Source: Victivallales bacterium
Lineage (GTDB): Bacteria > Verrucomicrobiota > Lentisphaeria > Victivallales > Victivallaceae
Assembly (NCBI GenBank): GCA_019038735.1
Contig: JAHOYW010000224.1
Location: forward strand, 1 to 10,465
DNA length: 10,465 nt
Direction of reading: 5' to 3'
The position numbers were made by a program, and so were the translations under genes. This document shows positions 1 through 6,667 of the stretch, piece by piece (the first letter of the stretch is position 1; each line of letters begins with the position of its first letter). Under the pieces are notes generated by a model that saw only the letters and a list, made by a program, of their open reading frames with translations, did not search any database and was not told the origin of the DNA.

Positions 1-70
1 AACCCCGCGAGGACTCGAACCTCAACTAATTGGACCAAAACCAATTGTGCTACCATTACACCACGGGGTT
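1..70 (-). tRNA. trnQ: tRNA-Gln (anticodon UUG), 3' end at window edge
   Basis: Read on the minus strand this folds as a full cloverleaf. The acceptor stem is AACCCCG with CGGGGTT, the D stem is GTG/CAC around the TAATGGTAG loop, and the anticodon stem is ATTGG/CCAAT. The anticodon loop TTTTGGT puts TTG at positions 34-36, which reads CAA glutamine codons. The T arm has loop TTCGAGT, and its 5-bp stem includes one T-G wobble. The body is 70 nt, at the short end of normal. The discriminator base and any encoded CCA lie beyond position 1, so the 3' end cannot be judged. The gene is divergent from the transporter gene starting at 199. Confidence 0.95.
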
Positions 71-99
71 GTGTAGCAAGAGCTTAAACAGTAACACTT

Positions 100-151
100 T
101 TTTCCTAAAAATCCACACAAAAGCTGAAAAAAGTATGAATTTTCCTAAAAA
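100..151. repeat. 12-bp direct repeat, two copies exactly 40 bp apart
   Basis: TTTTCCTAAAAA occurs at 100-111 and again, identically, at 140-151, inside the 128-bp divergent space between the tRNA gene and the first operon. An inverted core (TTTAGG, the reverse complement of CCTAAA) follows at 161-166. Forty base pairs is close to four helical turns, so both copies would present the same face of the DNA. An operator or upstream promoter element is possible. The AT-rich composition makes chance resemblance easier, so function is only inferred. Confidence 0.4.
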
Positions 152-198
152 GAAGCTATATTTAGGCTGGCTTATTAACATTCAATAAAGGAAATGAT

Positions 199-1233
199 AT
201 GTGTGATGTAAAAAAACGGTCAATGCTTGCTTATATAAAGCTATCTCTTTCAGGCTTTGCGATGGGAGTGGCAAACGTTATCCCCGGAGTATCCGGCGGA
301 ACTATGGCATTTCTCCTCGGGATATACGAGGAATTGATTGAGGCAATTCGCAAAATAGCCTCAATTGAAACCATTAAAGATATTTTTACCTTCAAAATAA
401 AAAAACTTTTTGACACCCTTCCATGGAAATTCCTCCTCGCTTTAGCTATAGGTGTACTTATTGCCCTTGGTTCTTGCGCGAAACTCTTTACATACCTAGT
501 AACAGATCATGCTGTTTTGACTTTCGCATTCTTTTTCGGATTAGTTGCGGCATCGGTTTTTGCGGTGCTCAAGAAAGTAAAAAAATGGAGCGCAAGCCGT
601 TTTGTAATGTTTATTCTTGGTATAGCCGCCGCGTTTTTGATTGTAACTTTAGTTCCTGTAAACACACCTAATGTTTGGTGGATGTCTTTGGGTGGTGGAA
701 TGATTGTGATTTGCGCGATGATTTTACCGGGTATTTCCGGTTCCTTTCTGCTTTTAGTACTGGGGCAATTCAAATATGTTTGGGGCTCTGTCGCAATTTT
801 GGCTTCACTAGGCAAAGGAGTTTCCTCAGAAGTTCTTATCAATGCGGTTAAAACAGTTGTTTTCCTTGGTGCCGGTTGTATTATCGGACTCGGTTCTTTT
901 GTTCATTTACTTAACTATTTGTTTAAAAAATACCATGACTTAACCGTGGTTACATTAATTGGTTTCATGGTCGGTTCCTTGTGGAAACTATGGCCGTGGA
1001 AAAATATCGTAAGCTATTCGGTAAGAACTAAGACGGATGTATCAACTATAAGTGCCGCTGATATTGAACCATTCAAACTTGCCGGAGCGAAAATCAAAGT
1101 TCTGGTCGATCAAAACTTTTTACCTACGACTTTTGATAAAATGTTTTTCTTTGCTGTTGGCTTAGCTGTTTTAGGCTTTGCTATCGTATTTATAATGGAA
1201 TATTTTGCTGATAAAGGGGAAGAACTTAACTAA
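199..1233 (+). CDS. DUF368/PopT-family polyprenyl-phosphate transporter
   Basis: A 344-residue, very hydrophobic inner-membrane protein. DUF368 proteins (PopT) are known to return undecaprenyl phosphate, the lipid carrier of cell-wall and polysaccharide synthesis, across the cytoplasmic membrane. The family hallmark is an internal duplication with two Pro-Gly-x-Ser-Gly loops. Both are visible: NVIPGVSGGT at about residues 26-35 and ILPGISGSF at about 175-183, each followed by a hydrophobic helix. Further membrane segments lie near 78-92, 105-124, 134-152, 218-238 and 318-334. The start at 199 is chosen because AAAGGA at 187-192 sits six bases upstream; an ATG at 194 is in another frame. The stop overlaps the lgt start by one base (TAATG), which implies translational coupling. 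Family assignment is secure; the exact lipid substrate is from family knowledge. Confidence 0.93.
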   Translation: MCDVKKRSMLAYIKLSLSGFAMGVANVIPGVSGGTMAFLLGIYEELIEAIRKIASIETIKDIFTFKIKKLFDTLPWKFLLALAIGVLIALGSCAKLFTYLVTDHAVLTFAFFFGLVAASVFAVLKKVKKWSASRFVMFILGIAAAFLIVTLVPVNTPNVWWMSLGGGMIVICAMILPGISGSFLLLVLGQFKYVWGSVAILASLGKGVSSEVLINAVKTVVFLGAGCIIGLGSFVHLLNYLFKKYHDLTVVTLIGFMVGSLWKLWPWKNIVSYSVRTKTDVSTISAADIEPFKLAGAKIKVLVDQNFLPTTFDKMFFFAVGLAVLGFAIVFIMEYFADKGEELN

Positions 1234-2027
1234 TGCATCCAATATTTTTCACTTTAGGACCTTTAACTATTCGCTGGTATGGAGTCATGGCGGCAATTGG
1301 CTTTCTGCTGGCAACTATGTTGATTACGATTAATCGCAAACGTGCGAACATGAGTGACCCTCAGGTGTCTACTTTGGTTTTTATCGCTATTATTGGTGGA
1401 GTTATCGGATCTAGAATTACCTATGTAATGCAAAACTGGTCAGCTCAATTTCGCGATAATTTGCTTGAAGTATTTCGTATAGACCATGGAGGTCTAGTCT
1501 TTTACGGCGGATTTTTTCTAGCTGTCGGAGGCATAATTGTTTATTGCCGCAAATCAAAACTGGATATGGTCAGAGTACTGGATGTTTTTACTCCGGCAAT
1601 GGCGATGGGGCATGCGATGGGGCGGATAGGTTGCTTTATGAACGGTTGCTGCTATGGAAATGTTACTCATTCCTGGCTTGGCGTACATTATCCAGAGGGA
1701 TCAGCCCCGTGGCTAAGGTATTCAGGAGCTCCCTTACATCCGGTTCAAATATATGAGGCCTGCGGCAATATCCTGCTAGCTGGCATTATGTTTCTCCTTT
1801 TACGTCGGACAAAACGCGGAGTTCCAATAGCCTCGTATCTGACTTTCTATGGCATTTTGCGTTTTACAGACGAATTTTTCCGTGGCGACCATAGTTTTGA
1901 TCAGCTTTGGCTTGGGCTTTTTACTCCGGCGCAAACTGTTGGTTTATTATTGATTCCGGCAGGTATTTGTGTCTTAATTTATTTTTCGAGAAAGAATGAC
2001 AAAAAAAATAATCAAACTAACAATTAA
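1233..2027 (+). CDS. lgt: Prolipoprotein diacylglyceryl transferase Lgt
   Basis: Lgt moves the diacylglyceryl group of phosphatidylglycerol to the lipobox cysteine of prolipoproteins, the first step of lipoprotein maturation in the inner membrane. The 264 residues suit the family, and several hydrophobic helices are visible. Conserved blocks are IRWYGVM near the N terminus (residues 13-19), HGGLVFYGGF (85-94), the Lgt signature at 130-142, HPVQIYE (169-175) and RFTDEFFRGD (210-219), which supplies the C-terminal Arg and Glu region. The signature reads GRIGCFMNGCCYG. Two positions that are Asn and Glu in the E. coli-type signature are Cys here (C134 and C139), a variant also met in other phyla. 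The start overlaps the stop of the upstream transporter gene by one base, and the 3' end overlaps the rluD-like gene by 32 bases. Identity is secure. Confidence 0.97.
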   Translation: MHPIFFTLGPLTIRWYGVMAAIGFLLATMLITINRKRANMSDPQVSTLVFIAIIGGVIGSRITYVMQNWSAQFRDNLLEVFRIDHGGLVFYGGFFLAVGGIIVYCRKSKLDMVRVLDVFTPAMAMGHAMGRIGCFMNGCCYGNVTHSWLGVHYPEGSAPWLRYSGAPLHPVQIYEACGNILLAGIMFLLLRRTKRGVPIASYLTFYGILRFTDEFFRGDHSFDQLWLGLFTPAQTVGLLLIPAGICVLIYFSRKNDKKNNQTNN

Positions 2028-2946
2028 TAAAGGCAGTGACGGTATGCGTTTTGACCGTTGCCTGTCGAGCTTGATTCCCGAATGTTCCCGGGCTTTTTTG
2101 CAGGCGCACATCAAAACAGGCAAAGCCAGTATTGATGATGAAGTCTGCCTCAATCAGCGCACTAGAGTCTCTGCCGGCATGAAGCTAAAAGTCGAAATCG
2201 ACGAACCCGAAGAAACCGCGCCAATAGCTGAGCAGATTGATCTGCCGGTCTTGTATGAAGATGATGATATGTTAATCATCAACAAGCCATGGGATATGGT
2301 TATTCATCCCGCTGAGGGAAACCGCACAGGAACCATTGTCAACGCCTTGTTGGCACGTTATCCGTATATGGCTGACACGATGTACACTTCAGGCGGGCGT
2401 CCCGGCATAGTGCATCGTCTCGATAAAGACACCACCGGCGTTTTAGTAGCCGCCAAAACCCCGGAAGCGCAATTCCGCTTATCAAGATGTTTCGCTGACC
2501 GCAAAGTTTCCAAGACTTACTTAGCTATTGTTCTGGGAGTTCCAAGAGAACCCACCAAACAATTAATTAATATGCTTGGTCGTCATCCGGTCAACCGCAA
2601 AAAAATGGCGATAGTCCCCCGCAACGGTAAAGAAGCGGTTACAATTTATAACACATTGCATTCAGGTTTTTACCAAGGCGTTCTGGTAAGTTTATTAAGT
2701 GTAAATATTTTGACCGGACGCACGCATCAGATCCGGGTTCATTTAGCTTCAATAGGGCACTCAATTATCGGCGACAAGACCTACGGCAATAAACGTTTGC
2801 TCAATGTAGAACGCCAAATGCTTCATGCCTGGAAACTAAAAATTCCCCATCCCTCGACTGGCGAATTAATGAGTTTTGAATCGCCATTACCCGACGATTT
2901 TCAACAAATCGTAGATGAAATGAAATTACATCCTGTCCAAAGTTAA
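1996..2946 (+). CDS. rluD: RluD-like 23S rRNA pseudouridine synthase (RluA family)
   Basis: Isomerises uridine to pseudouridine in RNA, by family in helix 69 of 23S rRNA for RluD. Residues about 5-70 form an S4-like RNA-binding domain (DGMRFDRCL, SRAFLQAHIKTGK). The catalytic domain follows, with NKPWDMVIHP (96-105) and the RluA motif HRLDKDTTG (140-148), in which D143 is the expected catalytic Asp. The C-terminal block is LTGRTHQIRVHL (239-250) followed by GDKTYG (259-264). The 316-residue length is usual. The start at 1996 lies inside lgt (32-base overlap). I kept it because residues 5-16 supply the first strand of the S4 domain; the alternative ATG at 2044 would remove it. No strong Shine-Dalgarno is seen, so expression probably depends on coupling to lgt. 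RluC or another paralogue is the alternative for exact target. Confidence 0.9.
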   Translation: MTKKIIKLTINKGSDGMRFDRCLSSLIPECSRAFLQAHIKTGKASIDDEVCLNQRTRVSAGMKLKVEIDEPEETAPIAEQIDLPVLYEDDDMLIINKPWDMVIHPAEGNRTGTIVNALLARYPYMADTMYTSGGRPGIVHRLDKDTTGVLVAAKTPEAQFRLSRCFADRKVSKTYLAIVLGVPREPTKQLINMLGRHPVNRKKMAIVPRNGKEAVTIYNTLHSGFYQGVLVSLLSVNILTGRTHQIRVHLASIGHSIIGDKTYGNKRLLNVERQMLHAWKLKIPHPSTGELMSFESPLPDDFQQIVDEMKLHPVQS

Positions 2947-3045
2947 AATAACTAATTTGTTTAAAAAGATTTATTTGAAAAATTGCTATTAGTCCTTTGG
3001 TGTGCTTAATTAGAGGATAAAGGATATTAACTAATCGGAGACCTT

Positions 3046-4767
3046 ATGACTAAATTAAAAAACGCTTTAGACAATATTGAAGTCAATGACTGGCAGGATA
3101 TTTCTAAATTTCTTGACTCAATAAAATCAAGTCCTGAATTAGTGCCGGACTTAAGCGAAAAACAATTTTCATCTTTGCTATCCACCGGCGCAGCATTTGT
3201 TACTTATGATTTTGGTATCGACGGAGTGTCAATCGAAATATTTAAATACGCTGAATGCCTAGAACACATATTCCCTAATATACCTTTACATTTTATCGGT
3301 GGAGATTTTCATGAGAAAGCTGATATTGTCCTGAAAGATTACTGGAAACGTTTTGAGATAGACGACTTTAATGGTTGGAGTAAATGGCGTAACGGCAAAC
3401 CATTCGCAAAACTTTTTTATGATGATATGCCCGAAAACAGTGAGGCATCGCGACAGATGGCGCGGGAGATATGGGATGAAGCTAAAGACTTTGCTTTGAA
3501 ACTCGGCAGTTATTTTGTTGAAAATAATATAAAGCTGGCAATTCCGGTAAACATTATGACAAATCCGGGAAATGTTGCAGCGGCATTGGGATTTATTATT
3601 GCCGCTGAAATACTGGATATTTACGTTATCAGCTCAAATCACGATTATTACTGGGAAGGCGGCAAGCCAGCTAGTGAACATAAACCCGGCGAAAAAGCCG
3701 GACCTCGCGATCATTTTTTCCATAACATGGCGAATCGCAGCTTTTTCAATCTTTTTTCACAATTATATCCGTGGAACGGACAACGCTGGATTCAGGTTAA
3801 TATCAACACACCGCAGAGCCGGGCTTTAGTTGAACGATTTGGCTTTGAGGCTGACCGGGTTTTTGAACTTGGAACTTCGATTAGTGATAAGTTTTTCGTT
3901 CATTCCACACCAGAACATACTAAATCCGTCCGTTCACGGATGAATTACATTGTTTCAGATGGAAATGAAAAAATTACTACGGTCGACATACGTGAACATC
4001 TTGCTGATTTGTCGGCGTGGATGCAGGATGAAAAACCGATTGCTTGTGGAAATCGAAGTGGATTGACTTTGGATTTAGCGGCAGATGGAACTTTCTATTG
4101 CTTGCAGCCGACACGAGTAATTTTGCGTAAACATATTGACCGTGATGAAAAACTTTTGTCTGCCTTGCTTGATTATGAACCTTTTGCGAAAAGCTTCTTT
4201 GCGGACAGCTCGAAACAATTGCTTTTGCATGTAACCGGTCCGACGCCGATTGAACATCAAGTTGATTTAGAGCGCGTTTTAAAAGCATACATAGCTTTGT
4301 GCGATAAATTGCCGGAAGAAGTTGCTGACCGGGTATTCCTTGTTTTTTCTGTGGGTAATGAAAATCATCCATGCTTTGAAAAATTAAATTTAGAGCCTTT
4401 GTGTATCGAAGCTATTTATCAGCTCGCTGATATTGTGCTGTTTCCAAGCGAAACGGAAGGACGCGGATTACCGATTATTGAATCAAGTGCTGGTGGAATT
4501 CCGATTGTTTGCCGCCGTTATTATCCTGAAGAAGTTTTTGACGAGGTGGTAGGCAAGGGTTTGCCGAAAGAAGAACAGATAAAGTATGTAGATTTCCCGA
4601 CAGGCGAATTTAAAGAGGATTTTTTGGCAAAGGTAGCGGAATTACTGCAACACCCCGAACATTTTGACGACTGGCGGGAACATAATCGCGAAGCGGTTAA
4701 AAGTCGCTACAGCAACGAAATGATTATTCGTAAATTTAAAGATTTTTTCAAAATTTTATCACGCTAA
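3046..4767 (+). CDS. Large GT-B glycosyltransferase, GT4-like, unusual N-terminal domain
   Basis: A 573-residue soluble protein without signal peptide. The C-terminal half has the retaining GT-B layout of GT4: QPTRVILRKHID (354-365), where R357 and K362 match the phosphate-binding Arg/Lys pair; a long spacer; and LADIVLFPSETEGRGLPIIE (460-479), giving the E-x7-E motif at E471/E479. This half should bind the nucleotide-sugar donor. The N-terminal half is longer than in a typical GT4 enzyme. It contains SSNHDYYWEGG (196-206), with an Asn-His-Asp/Glu cluster at the expected acceptor cleft, and INTPQSRALVERFGF (253-267) close to the domain junction. Residues 1-50 are acidic and unrecognised. GGAGA at 3037-3041 sets the start. 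It heads a three-gene operon, with the next gene 14 bases downstream. Donor, acceptor and product are unknown. Confidence 0.85.
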   Translation: MTKLKNALDNIEVNDWQDISKFLDSIKSSPELVPDLSEKQFSSLLSTGAAFVTYDFGIDGVSIEIFKYAECLEHIFPNIPLHFIGGDFHEKADIVLKDYWKRFEIDDFNGWSKWRNGKPFAKLFYDDMPENSEASRQMAREIWDEAKDFALKLGSYFVENNIKLAIPVNIMTNPGNVAAALGFIIAAEILDIYVISSNHDYYWEGGKPASEHKPGEKAGPRDHFFHNMANRSFFNLFSQLYPWNGQRWIQVNINTPQSRALVERFGFEADRVFELGTSISDKFFVHSTPEHTKSVRSRMNYIVSDGNEKITTVDIREHLADLSAWMQDEKPIACGNRSGLTLDLAADGTFYCLQPTRVILRKHIDRDEKLLSALLDYEPFAKSFFADSSKQLLLHVTGPTPIEHQVDLERVLKAYIALCDKLPEEVADRVFLVFSVGNENHPCFEKLNLEPLCIEAIYQLADIVLFPSETEGRGLPIIESSAGGIPIVCRRYYPEEVFDEVVGKGLPKEEQIKYVDFPTGEFKEDFLAKVAELLQHPEHFDDWREHNREAVKSRYSNEMIIRKFKDFFKILSR

Positions 4768-4781
4768 CAGGAGATTAAATT

Positions 4782-5909
4782 ATGCATATTGGCTTTATCG
4801 AAGATACAGCTCTGCGCGGCGGCACTCAGATTTGGGTTACCGAAGCGGTTAAAAAGTTTATTGAAGCTGGAGAAGAAGTTTCAGTTATTGCCCCAGAAGA
4901 AAGTTTTGTGGCACAAATTTGCGCTGAACATGGTGCGAATGTAGCTACTTATGATTTTGATGATATTGTGCTCAATCCAGATAAATACGAAGCGGCATGG
5001 ATTGCCGGATTATCTCCCTGTGATGTCGCGGTCACGACCGTACATCCTCCGCGAAATGGTTTTCATTGTGTTGATTTTGGTGCGAGATGCATCAAGGCTG
5101 CTAATTTAAAAACCATTATGATGCCTAAAACCGGATCAATTGTGCCATGGTACAAACGCGAATATTATATGCCTGACCCGGACGTGGCGACTCATGTTAT
5201 TTGTATTACTGACTTTACACGCAAGTATCTGGAAGATGTATATGAAATTCCGGCGGACAAAATATCTTTGGTCTATCAAGGAACTGAAGTTGACCGCTTT
5301 ACCTCCAGTGCAGAGAGCAAGGCTGAAGCCTTGAAACGTTATCCTCTACTGAAAGATTCACATCCGGTACTGGGATCGATTGGCATGATGGAAAACCGCA
5401 AAGGTCAAATCATTATCCTACAGGCAGTCAAACTTTTACTGGACGCTGGCAAGCTGCCGGATATTCATGTAATGTTTGTCGGGGAAGGTCCTGACGAAGC
5501 GATGCTCAAAGCGGTTACGAAAGTTTACGGACTTGAAGAACATATTTCATTTTTCCCTTTCACCAGCGAACCTAATTATGTTTTTGACCGTATAGATATT
5601 TTAGCGTTCCCAAGTCTCTATAAAGAAGGTTTACCGAATGTTCTTTTGGAGTCTATGAGTATGAAGGTACCGGTTATTTCAACAGAGATAACCGGAATCC
5701 CGGAAGTTGTTTTTGATGGAGAGACAGGATTCTTGACCGATGTCGGCAACGTTGAACAATTCGCCGAAGCTATCGAAAAAATCGCGAAAAATCCTCATAC
5801 TTGTATCGAAATGGGCGAAAAAGCACGTACTTTAATGGATAAGAAAATGAACAAGAAGTATCAGTTCGATGCTTTCTTGGAATGTTTTAATCAAGTAAGA
5901 GGAAAATAA
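4782..5909 (+). CDS. GT4-family glycosyltransferase
   Basis: A 375-residue GT-B enzyme that should transfer a sugar from a nucleotide donor with retention; substrate unknown. The N-terminal domain starts MHIGFIEDTALRGGTQ, with the glycine-rich turn GGTQIWV at 13-19 typical of GT4 acceptor domains. The domain junction is VYQGTEVDRF (164-173). The donor domain shows GSIGMMENRKGQ (198-209, R206/K207), FVGEGPDE (232-239) and LAFPSLYKEGLPNVLLE (274-290), where E282 and E290 form E-x7-E. TGIPEVVFDGETGFL (304-318) completes the usual GT4 core. No signal peptide or membrane segment is present, so it acts in the cytoplasm or at the inner membrane face. AGGAG at 4769-4773 lies eight bases before the start, and the next gene begins two bases after the stop. 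It is clearly a different enzyme from its larger neighbour. Confidence 0.93.
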   Translation: MHIGFIEDTALRGGTQIWVTEAVKKFIEAGEEVSVIAPEESFVAQICAEHGANVATYDFDDIVLNPDKYEAAWIAGLSPCDVAVTTVHPPRNGFHCVDFGARCIKAANLKTIMMPKTGSIVPWYKREYYMPDPDVATHVICITDFTRKYLEDVYEIPADKISLVYQGTEVDRFTSSAESKAEALKRYPLLKDSHPVLGSIGMMENRKGQIIILQAVKLLLDAGKLPDIHVMFVGEGPDEAMLKAVTKVYGLEEHISFFPFTSEPNYVFDRIDILAFPSLYKEGLPNVLLESMSMKVPVISTEITGIPEVVFDGETGFLTDVGNVEQFAEAIEKIAKNPHTCIEMGEKARTLMDKKMNKKYQFDAFLECFNQVRGK

Positions 5910-5911
5910 AA

Positions 5912-6535
5912 ATGAGAATTCTTTTTCAAGGCGATTCAATCACAGATTGCGGCAGACATCACGAAGCAGTCGAAGCAAATGTAGGTTTAGGTGCAGGTTA
6001 CGCGATGCTGGCGGCTGGACGTTTATTAGCCGACCACCCGGAGAGGAAAATCCAAGTTTACAATCGTGGAATAGGCGGAAACCGAATAGTTGATTTGTAT
6101 GCCCGCTGGAAAATTGACGCTTTAAATATGAGACCGGATGTCTTGAGTATTTTGATTGGGGTAAATGATACTTGGCACGCTTTCGGCTCAAACAACGGGG
6201 TCGGCGTTGAACGTTACGGGCGTATTTATCATGAAATCCTGACCTGGACAAAACAGGCATTGCCGGAAGTAAAAATTGTTCTTTGCGAGCCATTTGTTCT
6301 GGAGTTCGGCGCGGTAGCACCGGAATGGCTTGAAGAAATTGACGGACGCCGGAAAATTGTCAAAAACTTATCTAAAGAGTTCAAGCTTCCCTTTGTCCCG
6401 ACTCAAGCCGTATTAAATGAAGCATTAAAGCACGCTCCCCCTGAATACTGGCTGGTAGATGGCGTACATCCCTCCTTGGCCGGGCATCAATTAATCACCG
6501 ACGCGTGGCTCAAGGCAACAAAAGATTTCTTTTAA
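5912..6535 (+). CDS. SGNH/GDSL-family hydrolase (esterase or deacylase)
   Basis: A 207-residue single-domain SGNH hydrolase with all four blocks. Block I is FQGDSITD with nucleophile S9. Block II is GIGGNRI (53-59), giving the oxyanion Gly. Block III is LIGVNDTW (81-88) with N85. Block V is VDGVHPSLAGH (182-192), with D183 and H186 completing the triad. Members hydrolyse carboxyl esters such as acetylated sugars or acyl lipids. No signal peptide is visible, so it should act in the cytoplasm. Its Shine-Dalgarno AAGAGGA (5897-5903) lies within the end of the upstream glycosyltransferase gene, with only two bases between the genes, so the two are co-translated or nearly so. A role in deacylating a glycan or glycolipid made by the adjacent transferases is inference. 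The fold and catalytic residues are secure; the substrate is not. Confidence 0.93.
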   Translation: MRILFQGDSITDCGRHHEAVEANVGLGAGYAMLAAGRLLADHPERKIQVYNRGIGGNRIVDLYARWKIDALNMRPDVLSILIGVNDTWHAFGSNNGVGVERYGRIYHEILTWTKQALPEVKIVLCEPFVLEFGAVAPEWLEEIDGRRKIVKNLSKEFKLPFVPTQAVLNEALKHAPPEYWLVDGVHPSLAGHQLITDAWLKATKDFF

Positions 6536-6574
6536 AACTAAAAAACAAATCCTCAAGCTTTTCTCAATAGTTCT

Positions 6575-6598
6575 CTTGCTTTTATACGGTTCAGCAAG
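6575..6598. repeat. Inverted repeat in the promoter spacer of the R-M operon
   Basis: CTTGCT at 6575-6580 and AGCAAG at 6593-6598 are perfect 6-bp arms around a 12-base centre. The left arm covers most of the proposed -35 hexamer and the right arm abuts the proposed -10. This is a classical operator position. No T-run follows the right arm on the plus strand, so it is not a good intrinsic terminator for the SGNH gene upstream. Confidence 0.4.
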
Positions 6599-6604
6599 TA
6601 TATA
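6576..6604 (+). promoter_or_regulatory. Putative sigma70-type promoter of the R-M operon
   Basis: TTGCTT (6576-6581), a 17-base spacer and TATATA (6599-6604) resemble a housekeeping promoter. TATAAA at 6601-6606 is an alternative -10 with a 19-base spacer. Transcription would start near 6610-6614, just before the long inverted repeat at 6615-6650. The -35 matches consensus mainly in its TTG, so the call rests on spacing, position and the need for a promoter between the SGNH gene and the endonuclease gene. Confidence 0.45.
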
Positions 6605-6614
6605 AATTACGGCA

Positions 6615-6650
6615 TTATACAGAAAATATCTGAACATTTGTTCTGTATAA
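6615..6650. promoter_or_regulatory. Perfect 10+10 inverted repeat in the R-M leader, candidate operator or 5'-UTR stem
   Basis: TTATACAGAA (6615-6624) and TTCTGTATAA (6641-6650) are exact reverse complements separated by 16 bases. A second, smaller palindrome, GAACATTTGTTC with 5-bp arms, lies inside it at 6632-6643 and resembles the GAAC-N4-GTTC core of Gram-positive LexA boxes. TTATAC also occurs at 6582-6587, 33 bases upstream of the left arm. The repeat begins at about the predicted transcription start and ends nine bases before the endonuclease Shine-Dalgarno. It could bind a dimeric repressor or form an RNA stem that limits endonuclease translation. No T-run adjoins it, so it is not an intrinsic terminator. 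Confidence 0.6.
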
Positions 6651-6658
6651 GAAAAAAT

Positions 6659-6663
6659 GGAGA
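6659..6663 (+). promoter_or_regulatory. Ribosome binding site that decides the endonuclease start
   Basis: GGAGA lies four bases before the ATG at 6668. An in-frame TTG at 6638 would add ten residues, but it has no Shine-Dalgarno and lies inside the inverted repeat, so 6668 is preferred. Confidence 0.75.
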
Positions 6664-6667
6664 TAAA

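Noticed and set aside
2984..2992. TGCTATTAG as an extended -10 promoter for the glycosyltransferase operon.
   Set aside because: No -35 at acceptable spacing was found; the nearest TTTAAA leaves a 21-base spacer. A promoter in 2947-3045 is likely but I cannot place it.
2993..3024. TCCTTT and AAAGGA around 2993-3024 as a terminator hairpin after the rluD-like gene.
   Set aside because: Only six pairs with a long loop and no T-run after it.
3977..4372. Long minus-strand reading frame opposite the large glycosyltransferase, and similar antisense frames elsewhere.
   Set aside because: Shadow frames of well-supported genes, with no motif or ribosome site.
6638..6667. TTG start adding ten residues to the endonuclease.
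   Set aside because: No Shine-Dalgarno precedes it, it lies inside the inverted repeat, and ATG 6668 has GGAGA at good spacing.
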